A stretch of 64,000 nucleotides of DNA from Poseidonibacter parvus (GCF_001956695.1 NZ_CP019070.1:2790001-2854000); one strand, 5' to 3'. Positions 39,043 through 47,752 are shown, counted from the first letter of the stretch. Notes: a model not told the origin generated them from the sequence alone. Program-made: numbers and translations.

Positions 39043-40434
39043 TTATAGTACGTTTGATTTAATAACCATTAATTTTTCATTACTCATCTCTTCCATTGAA
39101 TGAAGAATTCCACCCATTCCAAGTCCTGAAGCTTTAGCACCACCAAATGGCATCCAATCAACTCTAAATGCAGTATGATCATTTACCATAACAGCAGTTC
39201 CATTTAATCTTTTTACAGCTAATAGAGCAGTATCTATATTTTTTGTAAACACTGCTGCTTGAAATGATACTTCAAGTGAATTTGCACGTGTAAATGCTTC
39301 TTCAATATCATCATAAGAGTATAAGCATACTACTGGTCCAAATACTTCTTTTGTAGAAACTAAAGCATCATCTGCTGGATTTAAAATTACAGTTGGTTCA
39401 TATAAAGAATCAGATATTCTTTTTCCACCTGTTAAAATCTTTGCACCTTTTTCTACTGCTTCATCTACCCATTGCTCAACTCTATTTACTTCATCATTAT
39501 TAATTAATGGACCTACTTCAGTTTTTGGATCCATTTGATCGCCAACTACTAAAGCTTGAGCTGCACTTGATAATTTATTAGCTACTTCATCTATTATATC
39601 TTTATGAACATAAACTCTTTGAACAGATACACAAACTTGACCTGCATGATAGAATCCACCTTTTGATAAAGAAGGAATTAACTCATCTAAACAAGCATCT
39701 TTTTCAACAATAACAGGTGCTACTCCACCATGCTCTAATGCAACTCTTGTTCCATTAGCTACTTTTGAATTTAAATACCAACCAACTTTAGCAGAACCAA
39801 TAAACGTTAAGAAATTCACTTTCTTAGACGTTGCTAATAATTCTCCAGCTTCTCTTCCACAAACTACTACTTGTGCCCAACCTTTTGGTAATCCTGCTTC
39901 TTCTAATATCTCTATTAATTTTACAGCAGACATAGGCGTTTGAGTTGCTGGTTTAATAATAACAGAACAACCAACAGCAAGTGCTGGAATTACTTGATGA
40001 ACTGCAAGATTAAAAGGATGATTAAAAGCAGAAACTGCTGCAACTACTCCAATTGGTTCTTTAAAAGTATATGCCATTCTATTAGCAGAACTTGCTGTAT
40101 GTCCCATTGCAATTTCTTTACCTTCAAATGCACCTAAATGCTCAATTGCTAATTTAACACCATTTATTGCTCTTTGAATTTCCACTTTTGAATCTATATA
40201 AGGTTTCCCACCTTCACTTGCACAAAGATTTGTTAGTTCTTCAATTTGAGAGCTCATGATATTCATTACATTTTCTAGAATTTCTACTCTTTTATACTTT
40301 GGTAAGTGATTTTTTGTATCCAAAAAAGTATCTTGTGCTAAATCTATTGCTTGTGTTACTTCTTCTACTGAACTAAAGGGTACAGTTCCAACTACTTTAC
40401 CGTCAAATGGTGATGTTACTTCAATTGTATTCAT
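39043..40434 (-). CDS. NAD(P)-dependent aldehyde dehydrogenase
   Basis: The 463-aa enzyme has the ALDH fold: KEPIGVVAAVSAFNHPFNLAVHQVIPALAVGCSVIIKPATQTPMSA (cofactor site), FIGSAKVGWYL, the glutamate of ALEHGGVAPVIV, and the nucleophilic cysteine in GGFYHAGQVCVSVQRVYV near residue 275, with KEVFGPVV near the end. It is most like lactaldehyde/succinate-semialdehyde-type members of the family; the aldehyde substrate is not known. It follows the acetolactate-synthase-like gene by 18 bp and is probably co-transcribed, so it may oxidise a product or substrate of that enzyme. Confidence 0.88.
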   Translation of the reverse strand: MNTIEVTSPFDGKVVGTVPFSSVEEVTQAIDLAQDTFLDTKNHLPKYKRVEILENVMNIMSSQIEELTNLCASEGGKPYIDSKVEIQRAINGVKLAIEHLGAFEGKEIAMGHTASSANRMAYTFKEPIGVVAAVSAFNHPFNLAVHQVIPALAVGCSVIIKPATQTPMSAVKLIEILEEAGLPKGWAQVVVCGREAGELLATSKKVNFLTFIGSAKVGWYLNSKVANGTRVALEHGGVAPVIVEKDACLDELIPSLSKGGFYHAGQVCVSVQRVYVHKDIIDEVANKLSSAAQALVVGDQMDPKTEVGPLINNDEVNRVEQWVDEAVEKGAKILTGGKRISDSLYEPTVILNPADDALVSTKEVFGPVVCLYSYDDIEEAFTRANSLEVSFQAAVFTKNIDTALLAVKRLNGTAVMVNDHTAFRVDWMPFGGAKASGLGMGGILHSMEEMSNEKLMVIKSNVL

Positions 40435-40452
40435 TTTTATTTCCTTATAATT

Positions 40453-42099
40453 TTATACTAAACATTGTTTTTTTGCTAAAAGATCATTTAAAATCGCATG
40501 ATTTAATGAGTAATCAACTGCTAAATCTATTAAATGAACACCTTTAGAATTAACACATTTTTCTAATATTTCTTCAAAATCTTCACAAGATTCAGGTCTA
40601 TAACCATTTGCTCCATAAGATTGCGCATATTTTACAAAATCTGGGTTTTCTAAGTCAAGTCCATAAGACTCAAATCCCATTCCTGTTTGTTTCCATTTTA
40701 TCATTCCATATGCATTATCATTTAAAATTATGATTGTAAGATCAATTCCTAATCTTACTGCTGTTTCAATCTCTTGTGAATTCATCATAAATCCACCATC
40801 ACCACAAACAGCAACAACTTTTTTATCTGGATTTACCATTTTAGCAGCCATTCCTGAAGGAAGCCCTGCTCCCATAGTTGCCAATGCATTATCTAATAAT
40901 AAAGTATTAGGTTGTGCACATCTATAGTTTCTTGCAAACCATATTTTATATACTCCATTATCTAAAGTAACAATATCCTCATCATCTAAAATACTTCTAA
41001 TACTTCTTACTGCTCTTTGAGGAAGAATAGGGAATCTTGTATCTGCAAAGTATTTATTTAAATGTGTTTTAATTTCAACAATCATTTTTTTGAAATATTC
41101 AAAATCCCAATGGTCTTGTGGTGAAATTGCTGTACTTAAACTTTCAATATTTGTTGCAATATCTCCTAAAACATCTAATTGTGGGAAATAAGTATCATCT
41201 ACTTCTGAAGGTAAAAAATTAACATGAATTACTTTTGTAGCACCTTCATGGTTATCCATAAAAAATGGTGGTTTTTCAATAACATCATGTCCAACATTGA
41301 TAATTAAATCAGCTCGTTCAATTGCACAATGAATAAAATCATCTTTTGATAATGCTGCTGTACTTAAACAAAGTTTATGGTTTTCATCAATAACACCTTT
41401 TCCCATTTGTGTAGAAAAGAAAGGTATTCCTGTTTCATTTACAAAGTTTGTAAGTGCATTTCCAATTCTTGTTCTATTAGCCCCTGCTCCTATTAATAAT
41501 AGTGGCATTTTAGCTTTTTCAATCATCTTTACAGCTTCTAAAATTGAATCTTTTTCTGCTTTTGGATATTTGAAATTTTGAACAGGGTAAATATTTAGTT
41601 CAACTTCTTCAGCTGCAATGTCTTCAGGCAATTCAATATGAACAGCACCTGGTCGCTCTGTTGTTGCAATTTTAAATGCTTCTCTAACCATTGAAGGTAT
41701 ATTATCACCATTTACGACTTGTTTTGCATATTTTGTCATAGGTTTCATCATATTAACAATGTCAATAATTTGAAATCTACCTTGCTTTGATTTTTTAATA
41801 GGCTTTTGACCTGTTATCATCATCATAGGCATTCCACCTAATTGTGCATATGCTGCACTTGTTGCAAAATTTGTAGCCCCTGGGCCTAAAGTTGAAAGAC
41901 AAACTCCAACTTTTCCTGTTAGTCTTCCATAAGTAGCTGCCATAAAACCAGCTGCTTGCTCATGTCTTGTTAAAATAAGTTTAATATTTGATTCTCTAAG
42001 TGCATCTAAGAAGTCTAGGTTTTCTTCACCTGGGATTCCAAAGATGTACTCAACATTTTCGTTTTCTAATGCTTTTATAAATAATTCTGATGCGTTCAT
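40453..42099 (-). CDS. Thiamine-diphosphate enzyme, acetolactate synthase large-subunit-like
   Basis: The 548-aa protein has all three ThDP-enzyme domains: N-terminal pyrimidine-binding domain with catalytic glutamate E47 in RHEQAAGFMAATYGR, a central domain, and the PP domain with the ThDP signature GDGGFMMNSQEIETAVRLGIDLTIIILNDNAYGMIKWKQ. It is annotated in databases as acetolactate synthase (catabolic-like); no regulatory small subunit gene is beside it. The pairing with an aldehyde dehydrogenase instead of ilvH/ilvC suggests a catabolic carboligase or decarboxylase, so the reaction should be treated as open. A Fur-like palindrome lies just upstream. Confidence 0.82.
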   Translation of the reverse strand: MNASELFIKALENENVEYIFGIPGEENLDFLDALRESNIKLILTRHEQAAGFMAATYGRLTGKVGVCLSTLGPGATNFATSAAYAQLGGMPMMMITGQKPIKKSKQGRFQIIDIVNMMKPMTKYAKQVVNGDNIPSMVREAFKIATTERPGAVHIELPEDIAAEEVELNIYPVQNFKYPKAEKDSILEAVKMIEKAKMPLLLIGAGANRTRIGNALTNFVNETGIPFFSTQMGKGVIDENHKLCLSTAALSKDDFIHCAIERADLIINVGHDVIEKPPFFMDNHEGATKVIHVNFLPSEVDDTYFPQLDVLGDIATNIESLSTAISPQDHWDFEYFKKMIVEIKTHLNKYFADTRFPILPQRAVRSIRSILDDEDIVTLDNGVYKIWFARNYRCAQPNTLLLDNALATMGAGLPSGMAAKMVNPDKKVVAVCGDGGFMMNSQEIETAVRLGIDLTIIILNDNAYGMIKWKQTGMGFESYGLDLENPDFVKYAQSYGANGYRPESCEDFEEILEKCVNSKGVHLIDLAVDYSLNHAILNDLLAKKQCLV

Positions 42100-42117
42100 T
42101 TAATACTCCTTTAAAAA

Positions 42118-42136
42118 TTTAATGATAATCATACTC
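42118..42136 (-). promoter_or_regulatory. Fur-box-like palindrome upstream of the ThDP enzyme gene
   Basis: Core AATGATAATCAT; 15 of 19 positions match the Fur consensus GATAATGATAATCATTATC. It lies 19-37 bp from the start codon. In so AT-rich a genome a chance match is possible. Confidence 0.35.
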
Positions 42137-42270
42137 AATATCTCTTGAAAAGTTCTTAATTTTTTAATTTTTTTATAGATTATTGAATATTATATCTGTA
42201 TTTAATAATTATTCATATAATTTTAATGATAATTCATATACTATTCGCGTATATAATCAAAAGGCTAAAC

Positions 42271-42864
42271 ATGAAAAAAATCGCTATGATACTTGTTCTT
42301 GTAATTGTATTACCACTTGTATATTTAATCATTACAAACTATAACAATGTACCAAAACTAGACGAAGACGTAAAAGAAAAATGGTCACAAGTTCAAAACC
42401 AATATAAAAGAAGAGCAGATTTAATTCCAAATCTTGTATCAACTGTAAAAGGTTATGCAGCTCATGAAAAAGATACTTTTATAGAAGTAACAGAAGCTAG
42501 AAGTAAAGTTTCTCAAATGAATATAAATGCTGATACTTTAAATAATCCAGCTGCAATGCAACAATTTACTCAAGCACAAGCAGGACTATCTGGTGCTTTA
42601 TCAAAATTAATGCTAGTTGTTGAAAAATATCCTGACTTAAAAGCAAATGCTAACTTTATGGCTTTACAATCACAACTTGAAGGAACTGAAAATAGAATTA
42701 CAGTTGCTAGAAAAGATTTTATAGCATCTGTTAAAAAATATAATATTGAATTAAGAACAATGCCAGGGAAACTTGTAGCTGCAATTGCTCACCCAAGTGC
42801 AAGTGTAAAAGAAACATTTAAAGCAACACAAGCAGAACAAGAAGCTCCAAAAGTTCAGTTTTAG
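42271..42864 (+). CDS. lemA: LemA family protein
   Basis: The 197-aa protein has one N-terminal membrane helix (MILVLVIVLPLVYLIIT) with a short tail outside, followed by the four-helix LemA domain: LDEDVKEKWSQVQNQYKRRADLIPNLVSTVKGYAAHEKDTFIEVTEARSKV, the LMLVVEKYPDLKANANFMALQSQLEGTENRITVARKDF stretch, and YNIELRTMPGKLVAAI. I start it at the ATG with AAAAGG eight bases upstream rather than at an in-frame ATG 45 bases earlier. It heads a three-gene unit with two TPM-domain proteins, an arrangement found in many bacteria. Its role is unknown. Confidence 0.93.
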   Translation: MKKIAMILVLVIVLPLVYLIITNYNNVPKLDEDVKEKWSQVQNQYKRRADLIPNLVSTVKGYAAHEKDTFIEVTEARSKVSQMNINADTLNNPAAMQQFTQAQAGLSGALSKLMLVVEKYPDLKANANFMALQSQLEGTENRITVARKDFIASVKKYNIELRTMPGKLVAAIAHPSASVKETFKATQAEQEAPKVQF

Positions 42865-42866
42865 TC

Positions 42867-43481
42867 ATGTATATCAAGGAAGAGCATAAACAAGCCATTT
42901 CTAAATCAATTGAACTTTTAGAGTCTAAAAGTTCAGCTGAATTAGTTGCAGTTGTAGCAAAAAGAAGTGCAACTTATAAGTATGCATCTTCTGTAATAAG
43001 TATAATTATAGTTTGTCTACTCTCTTTACTTTGTTTATTCTTTGATATTTCTACACTACTTTTAATACAAACACAAATACTTACATTTTTAATATTACAT
43101 TTTATCTTTAATAGATTTGAAAATATCATATTATTCCTACTTCCAAGTTTTTATAAAAAAAATATAGCAAGTAAATATGCAAATACACAATTTGAAAATC
43201 TTCGATTAAATAGAACAAAAACAAAACAAGCTTTAATGTTCTTTGTAAGTATTGATGAAAAATATGTTGAAATTATTACAGATGAAAAGATATCTGAAAA
43301 AATTTCTAATGATTATTGGCAAGTAATCGTAGATGAATTTATAAAAGATGTTAAGAATAATGAGTTATCAAAGGGTTACTTAAAAGCTATTGATTCATGT
43401 AGCACATATTTAATCAAAGAGTTTCCAATAAAAGACGATGATGAAAATGAACTTCCTAATGATGTAATAGAGTTGGTTTAA
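42867..43481 (+). CDS. TPM-domain membrane protein
   Basis: A 204-aa protein in the LemA cluster. The N-terminal segment (KQAISKSIELLESKSSAELVAVVAKRSATY) and the LMFFVSIDEKYVEIITDEKISEKISNDYWQVIVDEFIKDVKNNELSKGYLKAI segment are typical of TPM domains. It is interrupted by two hydrophobic helices (ISIIIVCLLSLLCLFF and ILTFLILHFIF). The domain is thus split by a membrane hairpin. It lies two bases after lemA and three bases before the next gene. The function is not known; a plant TPM protein has phosphatase activity. Confidence 0.8.
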   Translation: MYIKEEHKQAISKSIELLESKSSAELVAVVAKRSATYKYASSVISIIIVCLLSLLCLFFDISTLLLIQTQILTFLILHFIFNRFENIILFLLPSFYKKNIASKYANTQFENLRLNRTKTKQALMFFVSIDEKYVEIITDEKISEKISNDYWQVIVDEFIKDVKNNELSKGYLKAIDSCSTYLIKEFPIKDDDENELPNDVIELV

Positions 43482-43484
43482 AAT

Positions 43485-44405
43485 ATGAAAAAGATATTAC
43501 TAATAATTCTTATACTTTCAGGTTTTGTTTTTTCTTCTTTTGCAAATATTACTGATTCTTTTCCCAATCTTTCTGGAAGAGTTGTAGATAATGCAAAACT
43601 TTTAACAAAAGACCAAAGAGAGACTTTATCTTCTATTTTAAAAGCACATGAAGAAAAAACTTCTAATCAAATCGTAATTGTTAGTCTTAATTCTTTAGAA
43701 GGATATGATATTGCTGATTATTCTTATCAACTTGGAAGATATTGGGGAATTGGTCAAAAAGATAAAGACAATGGAGTATTACTCGTAATATCTCTAAATG
43801 ATAGAAAACTTCGTATTGAAGTTGGCTATGGATTAGAGGGTGCGTTAACAGATAAAATTTCTCATGAAATTATTGAATATACTTTAAAATCAGCTTTTAA
43901 AAAACAGCAATATTACATAGGTATAAACAATGCAACAGAAAAAATTATTGAAGCTATTAATGGAGAGTATACAAATCATCCACAAGCCCAAATAAATGAT
44001 AATACAAATGAGTTTATACCTTTAGTATTTTTTGCAATTATATTTTTATCAGTTTTTGGAAATTCATTTTCAAGAGCTTTGAGAAAACAGACTTTATATA
44101 AAGTTACAAAATCTTCAATACCTTCATCTTTTTTTGCTTTTTTTGTATATGCAATGGGTTCTGCATTTACAGCATATAGTTTAATTCTTGCACTTATTAT
44201 TTTTATAGTTGTATTTGTATTTAATTTTATAAATACAAAAGATGTAGATTTTGATAAATTAAAAAGTATAAAAAGTAACTCTTCAAATAACTATACTTCA
44301 GGATATGGTGGTAGTTTTGGAAGAGGAGGTTTTAGTTCATCTTCTGGTGGTTTTGGTGGTGGCGGTGGCGGCTTTGGTGGTGGTGGTGCAAGTGGAGGCT
44401 GGTAG
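43485..44405 (+). CDS. TPM-domain protein with glycine-rich C-terminus (YgcG-like)
   Basis: The 306-aa protein has a signal peptide (KILLIILILSGFVFSSFA), a TPM domain at about 25-155 (LSGRVVDNAKLLTKDQRETL, SNQIVIVSLNSLEGYDIADYSYQLGRYWGIGQKDKDNGVLLVISLNDRKLRIEVGYGLEGALTD), one or more membrane helices at about 180-255, and a terminal low-complexity tail of glycine and phenylalanine/serine (GGFGGGGGGFGGGGASGGW). Those features are standard for YgcG/LemA-associated proteins. It closes the lemA unit and is convergent with a small exported protein gene two bases away. Confidence 0.9.
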   Translation: MKKILLIILILSGFVFSSFANITDSFPNLSGRVVDNAKLLTKDQRETLSSILKAHEEKTSNQIVIVSLNSLEGYDIADYSYQLGRYWGIGQKDKDNGVLLVISLNDRKLRIEVGYGLEGALTDKISHEIIEYTLKSAFKKQQYYIGINNATEKIIEAINGEYTNHPQAQINDNTNEFIPLVFFAIIFLSVFGNSFSRALRKQTLYKVTKSSIPSSFFAFFVYAMGSAFTAYSLILALIIFIVVFVFNFINTKDVDFDKLKSIKSNSSNNYTSGYGGSFGRGGFSSSSGGFGGGGGGFGGGGASGGW

Positions 44406-44407
44406 CC

Positions 44408-44845
44408 TTACTTGCAGTCATTTCTATTAAGTAAAATAAATAAAATATTTTCTTCTTCTTGATTATAGTAATCTATTCTAACTTTTCCATTTTTATTTAA
44501 AAATACTCTAATCAAATTTGATTTACACATATTTGTAACTTCACTTCTTTTCATATATTCATAGAAACTTTGTTTCGCATAGAGTTTTGCAACTAAATAA
44601 GGTTTAAAATCTTCGGCAACTTTTTTATTCTCAGGAATTAAATACTTTTTCATGCCATAAGTTTTACCTTCGAAAAAAGTCTCTTTAGCAACTGTAATTT
44701 CATCTAATCTTCTTGGTAATTGTTTACCAATCATTTGAGCTAATACTTCTGCCATTTGTTCTGTACTTAACTTATCAAAACCTTTTTCTAAATTATTAGC
44801 ATTTAGAAAACTAAGTAATATAAATATATAAACTAAAATTTTCAT
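44408..44845 (-). CDS. Small exported protein of unknown function
   Basis: This 145-aa protein has a signal peptide (ILVYIFILLSFLNA) and a mature domain rich in charged residues with two cysteines (NMCKSNLIRVFLN and the C-terminal NDCK) that could form a disulfide in the periplasm. I do not recognise it. The ATG at 44845 is preferred over the adjacent TTG, because AAGGA lies seven bases before it. It is divergent from the phosphatase gene. Confidence 0.55.
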   Translation of the reverse strand: MKILVYIFILLSFLNANNLEKGFDKLSTEQMAEVLAQMIGKQLPRRLDEITVAKETFFEGKTYGMKKYLIPENKKVAEDFKPYLVAKLYAKQSFYEYMKRSEVTNMCKSNLIRVFLNKNGKVRIDYYNQEEENILFILLNRNDCK

Positions 44846-44908
44846 CAATTGTTCCTTTATTAATCCTATTATAAAATGAATCTATTAAAATGTCAACAAA
44901 GGATTTTT

Positions 44909-45562
44909 ATGTCACAAAAAGCAGTAATATTTGACCTTGATGGTACACTAATTGACTCATTAGAAGATTTAGCAAATTCAGTTAATCAAACACTAAAAGA
45001 GTTTGGTTTTAATACTCATGAAATAAATGCATATAAATATTTTATAGGTGATGGAGTAAAAGTTTTACTAAAAAGAGCTACAAATGAGAAAGAAAATGAG
45101 GAAACTATTGAAAAACTTCACAAAAGATTTAAAGTGATTTACAAAAAAGAAATAGATTCAAAAACAAAAGTATATGAAGGTATTCATCAACTTTTAGGTA
45201 AATTAGAAAATCAAGCTTATCCTAAAGCAATATTATCAAACAAACCACATAACTTTACGCTAGATTGCATGAACAAGTTTTTTAGTAATTACTCATTTGT
45301 AAATATTTCAGGACAAAAAGATAGTATTGCAAAAAAACCTGATGCAAGTGCTGCTTTATTAATTGCAAAAGACTTAGAAAAAGATGTTGAAAATATATAC
45401 TTTGTAGGTGATACAAAAATTGATATGCAAACAGCTAAAAATGCAGGGATGATTGCTATTGGAGTTCTATGGGGATTTAGAGATGAAAAAGAGCTAAGAG
45501 ATAATGGTGCAGATTTCATCGTATCAAATACAGATGAACTCTACGATATTTTAATCTCTTAG
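44909..45562 (+). CDS. gph: HAD-family phosphoglycolate phosphatase-like hydrolase
   Basis: The 217-aa protein has HAD motif I FDLDGTLIDS at residue 9, motif II in AILSNKP, the motif III lysine in SIAKKPDASA, and motif IV GDTKIDMQTAKNAG. The cap domain and length match phosphoglycolate phosphatase (Gph), which removes 2-phosphoglycolate formed during DNA repair and oxygenation reactions. Other small HAD substrates cannot be excluded. AAAGGA seven bases before the ATG decides the start over an upstream in-frame ATG. Confidence 0.88.
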   Translation: MSQKAVIFDLDGTLIDSLEDLANSVNQTLKEFGFNTHEINAYKYFIGDGVKVLLKRATNEKENEETIEKLHKRFKVIYKKEIDSKTKVYEGIHQLLGKLENQAYPKAILSNKPHNFTLDCMNKFFSNYSFVNISGQKDSIAKKPDASAALLIAKDLEKDVENIYFVGDTKIDMQTAKNAGMIAIGVLWGFRDEKELRDNGADFIVSNTDELYDILIS

Positions 45563-45571
45563 TATTTTAAT

Positions 45572-45928
45572 CTATACTTCTAATTCAAAAAAAGTTTCAT
45601 CAACTTTTTCATATTTAGCCACAGAACAAGTGATTTTTGAAGCATTATCATAATCACTAAATTCTGTTATAAATAGTTTTTTTAATTTCTCTACATCTGA
45701 TGTTCTAAAAATAAAATATCCTAAGATATCATTGCTTCTTGAACCTGGTTTTTCAATACCAAAACTATCAAACTTCCAGTCTACACCTTTTGAAAAGAAA
45801 AATACTTCTTTTATTCTTTCTTTTAATTCTTTTCGTACATTATCATTAAATGATTTTAAATGAATATAAAATGCAACATTAACGTTGAATTCATCTTGAA
45901 CTAGTTTTTCTATAATTGTTTTACTCAT
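45572..45928 (-). CDS. Conserved hypothetical protein
   Basis: A 118-aa soluble protein that I do not recognise. It is a mixed alpha-beta protein with a central strand pair (VNVAFYIHLKSF, ILGYFIFRTSDVEKLKKLF) that looks like an ACT or ferredoxin-like fold. It has a single cysteine, no signal peptide and no membrane segment. It is followed 12 bases upstream by the acyltransferase gene on the same strand in the reading direction, so the order is hypothetical protein first, then PlsC-like. Its stop is ten bases from the convergent gph stop. Confidence 0.5.
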   Translation of the reverse strand: MSKTIIEKLVQDEFNVNVAFYIHLKSFNDNVRKELKERIKEVFFFSKGVDWKFDSFGIEKPGSRSNDILGYFIFRTSDVEKLKKLFITEFSDYDNASKITCSVAKYEKVDETFFELEV

Positions 45929-45940
45929 TTTTTTCCTTCT

Positions 45941-46627
45941 TTATTTATCTAAATTAAAAATATTACGATAATTCTCTTCTAATGGAGTTTTATCTTTATA
46001 ATCAATAATATCTCCAATTTCAATATCAATTGTTAAATCTTTATCTCTTTTATTTATTGCTTCTTTTAAAATCTCATTTGCATTTGTTTTAATAAAAATA
46101 GGCAAAATAGCTAGTCTATTTTTTAAAGCAATAATTCTAGCACCCTCTTTAAAAGATGATATTGGTGTATTTTCTTTATTTCTAGTACCTTCAGGAAAGA
46201 TATATATAGAGTCTCCATTTGAAGAGACCTCTTTTAATCTTTTAAAAAATGAAGACATGTTTTTAGATTCTCTATCTAAAAGAATAGAGCCAGCATTTCT
46301 TGTAAACATCCCAAAGAAAAAAGAGTTATATAACTCTTTTTTAGCAACCCAATAACCTCTAATTTTTGTATTAACTAAAGCACTTTCAATTATCAAAGGA
46401 TCAATAATACTTTTATGATTTGAAATCAATAAATATTTACCATCTTGTGGTAATTTTTCTTTATTTATAACATTTACATTTATTCTTAATTTTGAAAATA
46501 AAGTACTTGAATACTCTTCCCTAAGAAGCATTTGCTTTTCTTTTGTTTTCGCATTTTTAAGAAGAAAACCAAACTTATTCGTTAAGTAAGTTGCGTAAAT
46601 TGCCATTGTTATAAGTTTGAAATTCAA
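45941..46627 (-). CDS. 1-acyl-sn-glycerol-3-phosphate acyltransferase-like protein (PlsC family)
   Basis: The 228-aa protein carries the acyltransferase block I NHKSIIDPLI (NHx4D, about residue 69) and block III IFPEGTRN (about 145), plus the ILLDR motif between them. This fits the PlsC family that acylates lysophosphatidic acid in phospholipid synthesis. An N-terminal hydrophobic or amphipathic segment should anchor it to the inner membrane. The start is TTG with AGGA six bases upstream. A second plsC elsewhere is likely, so this may be a paralogue with a different acceptor. Confidence 0.85.
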   Translation of the reverse strand: MNFKLITMAIYATYLTNKFGFLLKNAKTKEKQMLLREEYSSTLFSKLRINVNVINKEKLPQDGKYLLISNHKSIIDPLIIESALVNTKIRGYWVAKKELYNSFFFGMFTRNAGSILLDRESKNMSSFFKRLKEVSSNGDSIYIFPEGTRNKENTPISSFKEGARIIALKNRLAILPIFIKTNANEILKEAINKRDKDLTIDIEIGDIIDYKDKTPLEENYRNIFNLDK

Positions 46628-46716
46628 ATATTGTCCTAATAATTTTTAAAGTGGCATTTTATCTAAATAATATATAGATATACTTATACTCTATTTTAAA
46701 AATAAAAGGTAAGTAT

Positions 46717-47082
46717 ATGAAAAATCTAAGTTTAGAATATATAGATATTTTTGATGATAATAAAACAAAAAATTTAACTTTTTCAAAACACTTGATTAAT
46801 CAAAAGTTTAATGAAAATTCATTATTCGTAACTATTGTAAATGGAAAGTCAATGCAAGCTGTAATAAATCATAAAGCCCTTATAGTTTCAGATCTTTCAA
46901 ATAAGACTTTAGAAGATAATGGAATATATTTACTATATTATGAAAATGAAATGTGGGTAAAACAATATGATTTAAAAAATAAAAACTTTATTTCAATAAA
47001 TCCAGATTTTTCTCATTTAGTTTATAAAGAAAATGATATCAAGCTAGTTGCTAAGGTATTAATTACCTTTACAAACTTATAA
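46717..47082 (+). CDS. Stand-alone S24-type (LexA/CI C-terminal-like) protein without HTH
   Basis: The 121-aa protein is only the protease-like half of a phage-type repressor. FVTIVNGKSMQAVINHKALIVSD has the nucleophile serine S45 in the GKSM context, and NGIYLLYYENEMWVKQYDLKN contains lysine K82, 37 residues later, the same Ser-Lys spacing as in E. coli LexA. No DNA-binding domain precedes it. It could be a regulatory protease, a dominant partner of full repressors or a remnant. It is followed nine bases later by a small WYL-like gene, so the two are co-transcribed. Confidence 0.72.
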   Translation: MKNLSLEYIDIFDDNKTKNLTFSKHLINQKFNENSLFVTIVNGKSMQAVINHKALIVSDLSNKTLEDNGIYLLYYENEMWVKQYDLKNKNFISINPDFSHLVYKENDIKLVAKVLITFTNL

Positions 47083-47091
47083 AGAGTCTAA

Positions 47092-47289
47092 ATGAATATT
47101 CAAGAAAGATTTTTACTAAAAGCAATTGAAGATAAAAACTATATTTCATTTATGTATAAAAACAAAAAATATACAAAAGTTAAAGCTCTTAAGTTAATAA
47201 CAGAAGATAAACACATCCTAAAAACGCAAGAAGGTAATTTTGAATTTGATTTAATAACTAAAATTATAATTTTAAAAGAAAGGTTTTAA
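47092..47289 (+). CDS. Small protein with WYL-like strand pattern
   Basis: A 65-aa protein: an initial helix (QERFLLKAIEDKN), then YISFMYKNKKYTKVKALKLITEDKHILKTQEGNFEFDLITKIIILKERF. The strand series ISFMYKN, KVKALKLI, HILKTQEG, FDLITKIIIL resembles the beta core of WYL ligand-binding domains, but it is far too short for a full WYL regulator. The annotation is tentative. It follows the S24-like gene closely and precedes an exported protein with its own -10 box. Confidence 0.5.
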   Translation: MNIQERFLLKAIEDKNYISFMYKNKKYTKVKALKLITEDKHILKTQEGNFEFDLITKIIILKERF

Positions 47290-47328
47290 GTCTTTAAGAG
47301 TATAATCCGAAAAAATTAAAGGAAAAAA

Positions 47329-47718
47329 ATGAAAAAAATTATATTAGCATCAGCACTTACAATTACTACAATCTTTGCATTTGATATTGCAAGTACGGCA
47401 AAAACTGTTGGTGGTGCAATGGGAATTACAGCAGAAAGTATTGGAACAAAGTTAGCAGCAATGGTAAAAGAAAAAGCTCCAGCTACTGCTGCTCAAGCAA
47501 AAACATATTGTACGCAAGCATCTACTTATAAGTCATTTGTAGGAATTGCAGATGATGGTATGATGGCAAAAGCTATTGATATTTGTGCTGAAAAATCAAG
47601 TGAAGGTTTAGAAGGTGCAGTTAATGATGCAAAAGACGCAGCAACAACAGAAGCTGCAAAAGCTGCAACTTCAAACTCATCTTTAATGGGTACTGCTACA
47701 AAATTATTAGGAAACTAA
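47329..47718 (+). CDS. Exported alanine-rich protein of unknown function
   Basis: The 129-aa protein has a signal peptide (KKIILASALTITTIFA) and a mature part unusually rich in Ala, Thr and Lys for this genome: TAKTVGGAMGITAESIGTKLAAMVKEKAPATAAQAKTYCTQA, then a C-terminal low-complexity region (DAKDAATTEAAKAATSN). Two cysteines (about 61 and 86) may pair. It is probably helical and periplasmic. AAAGGAAAAA precedes the ATG, a TATAAT lies at about 47298, and a clean hairpin ends the gene, so it is a monocistronic unit. Confidence 0.6.
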   Translation: MKKIILASALTITTIFAFDIASTAKTVGGAMGITAESIGTKLAAMVKEKAPATAAQAKTYCTQASTYKSFVGIADDGMMAKAIDICAEKSSEGLEGAVNDAKDAATTEAAKAATSNSSLMGTATKLLGN

Positions 47719-47727
47719 TCACTTTTT

Positions 47728-47752
47728 GTCAAACTCTTTTTTAGAGTTTGAC
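47728..47752 (+). terminator. Hairpin after the alanine-rich protein gene
   Basis: GTCAAACTC and GAGTTTGAC form a perfect 9-bp stem around a T-rich loop, nine bases after the stop codon. Confidence 0.65.

Noticed and set aside
42226-42270. Longer lemA start (in-frame ATG at 42226)
   Set aside because: No Shine-Dalgarno precedes it, while AAAAGG precedes the ATG at 42271 and family members begin there.
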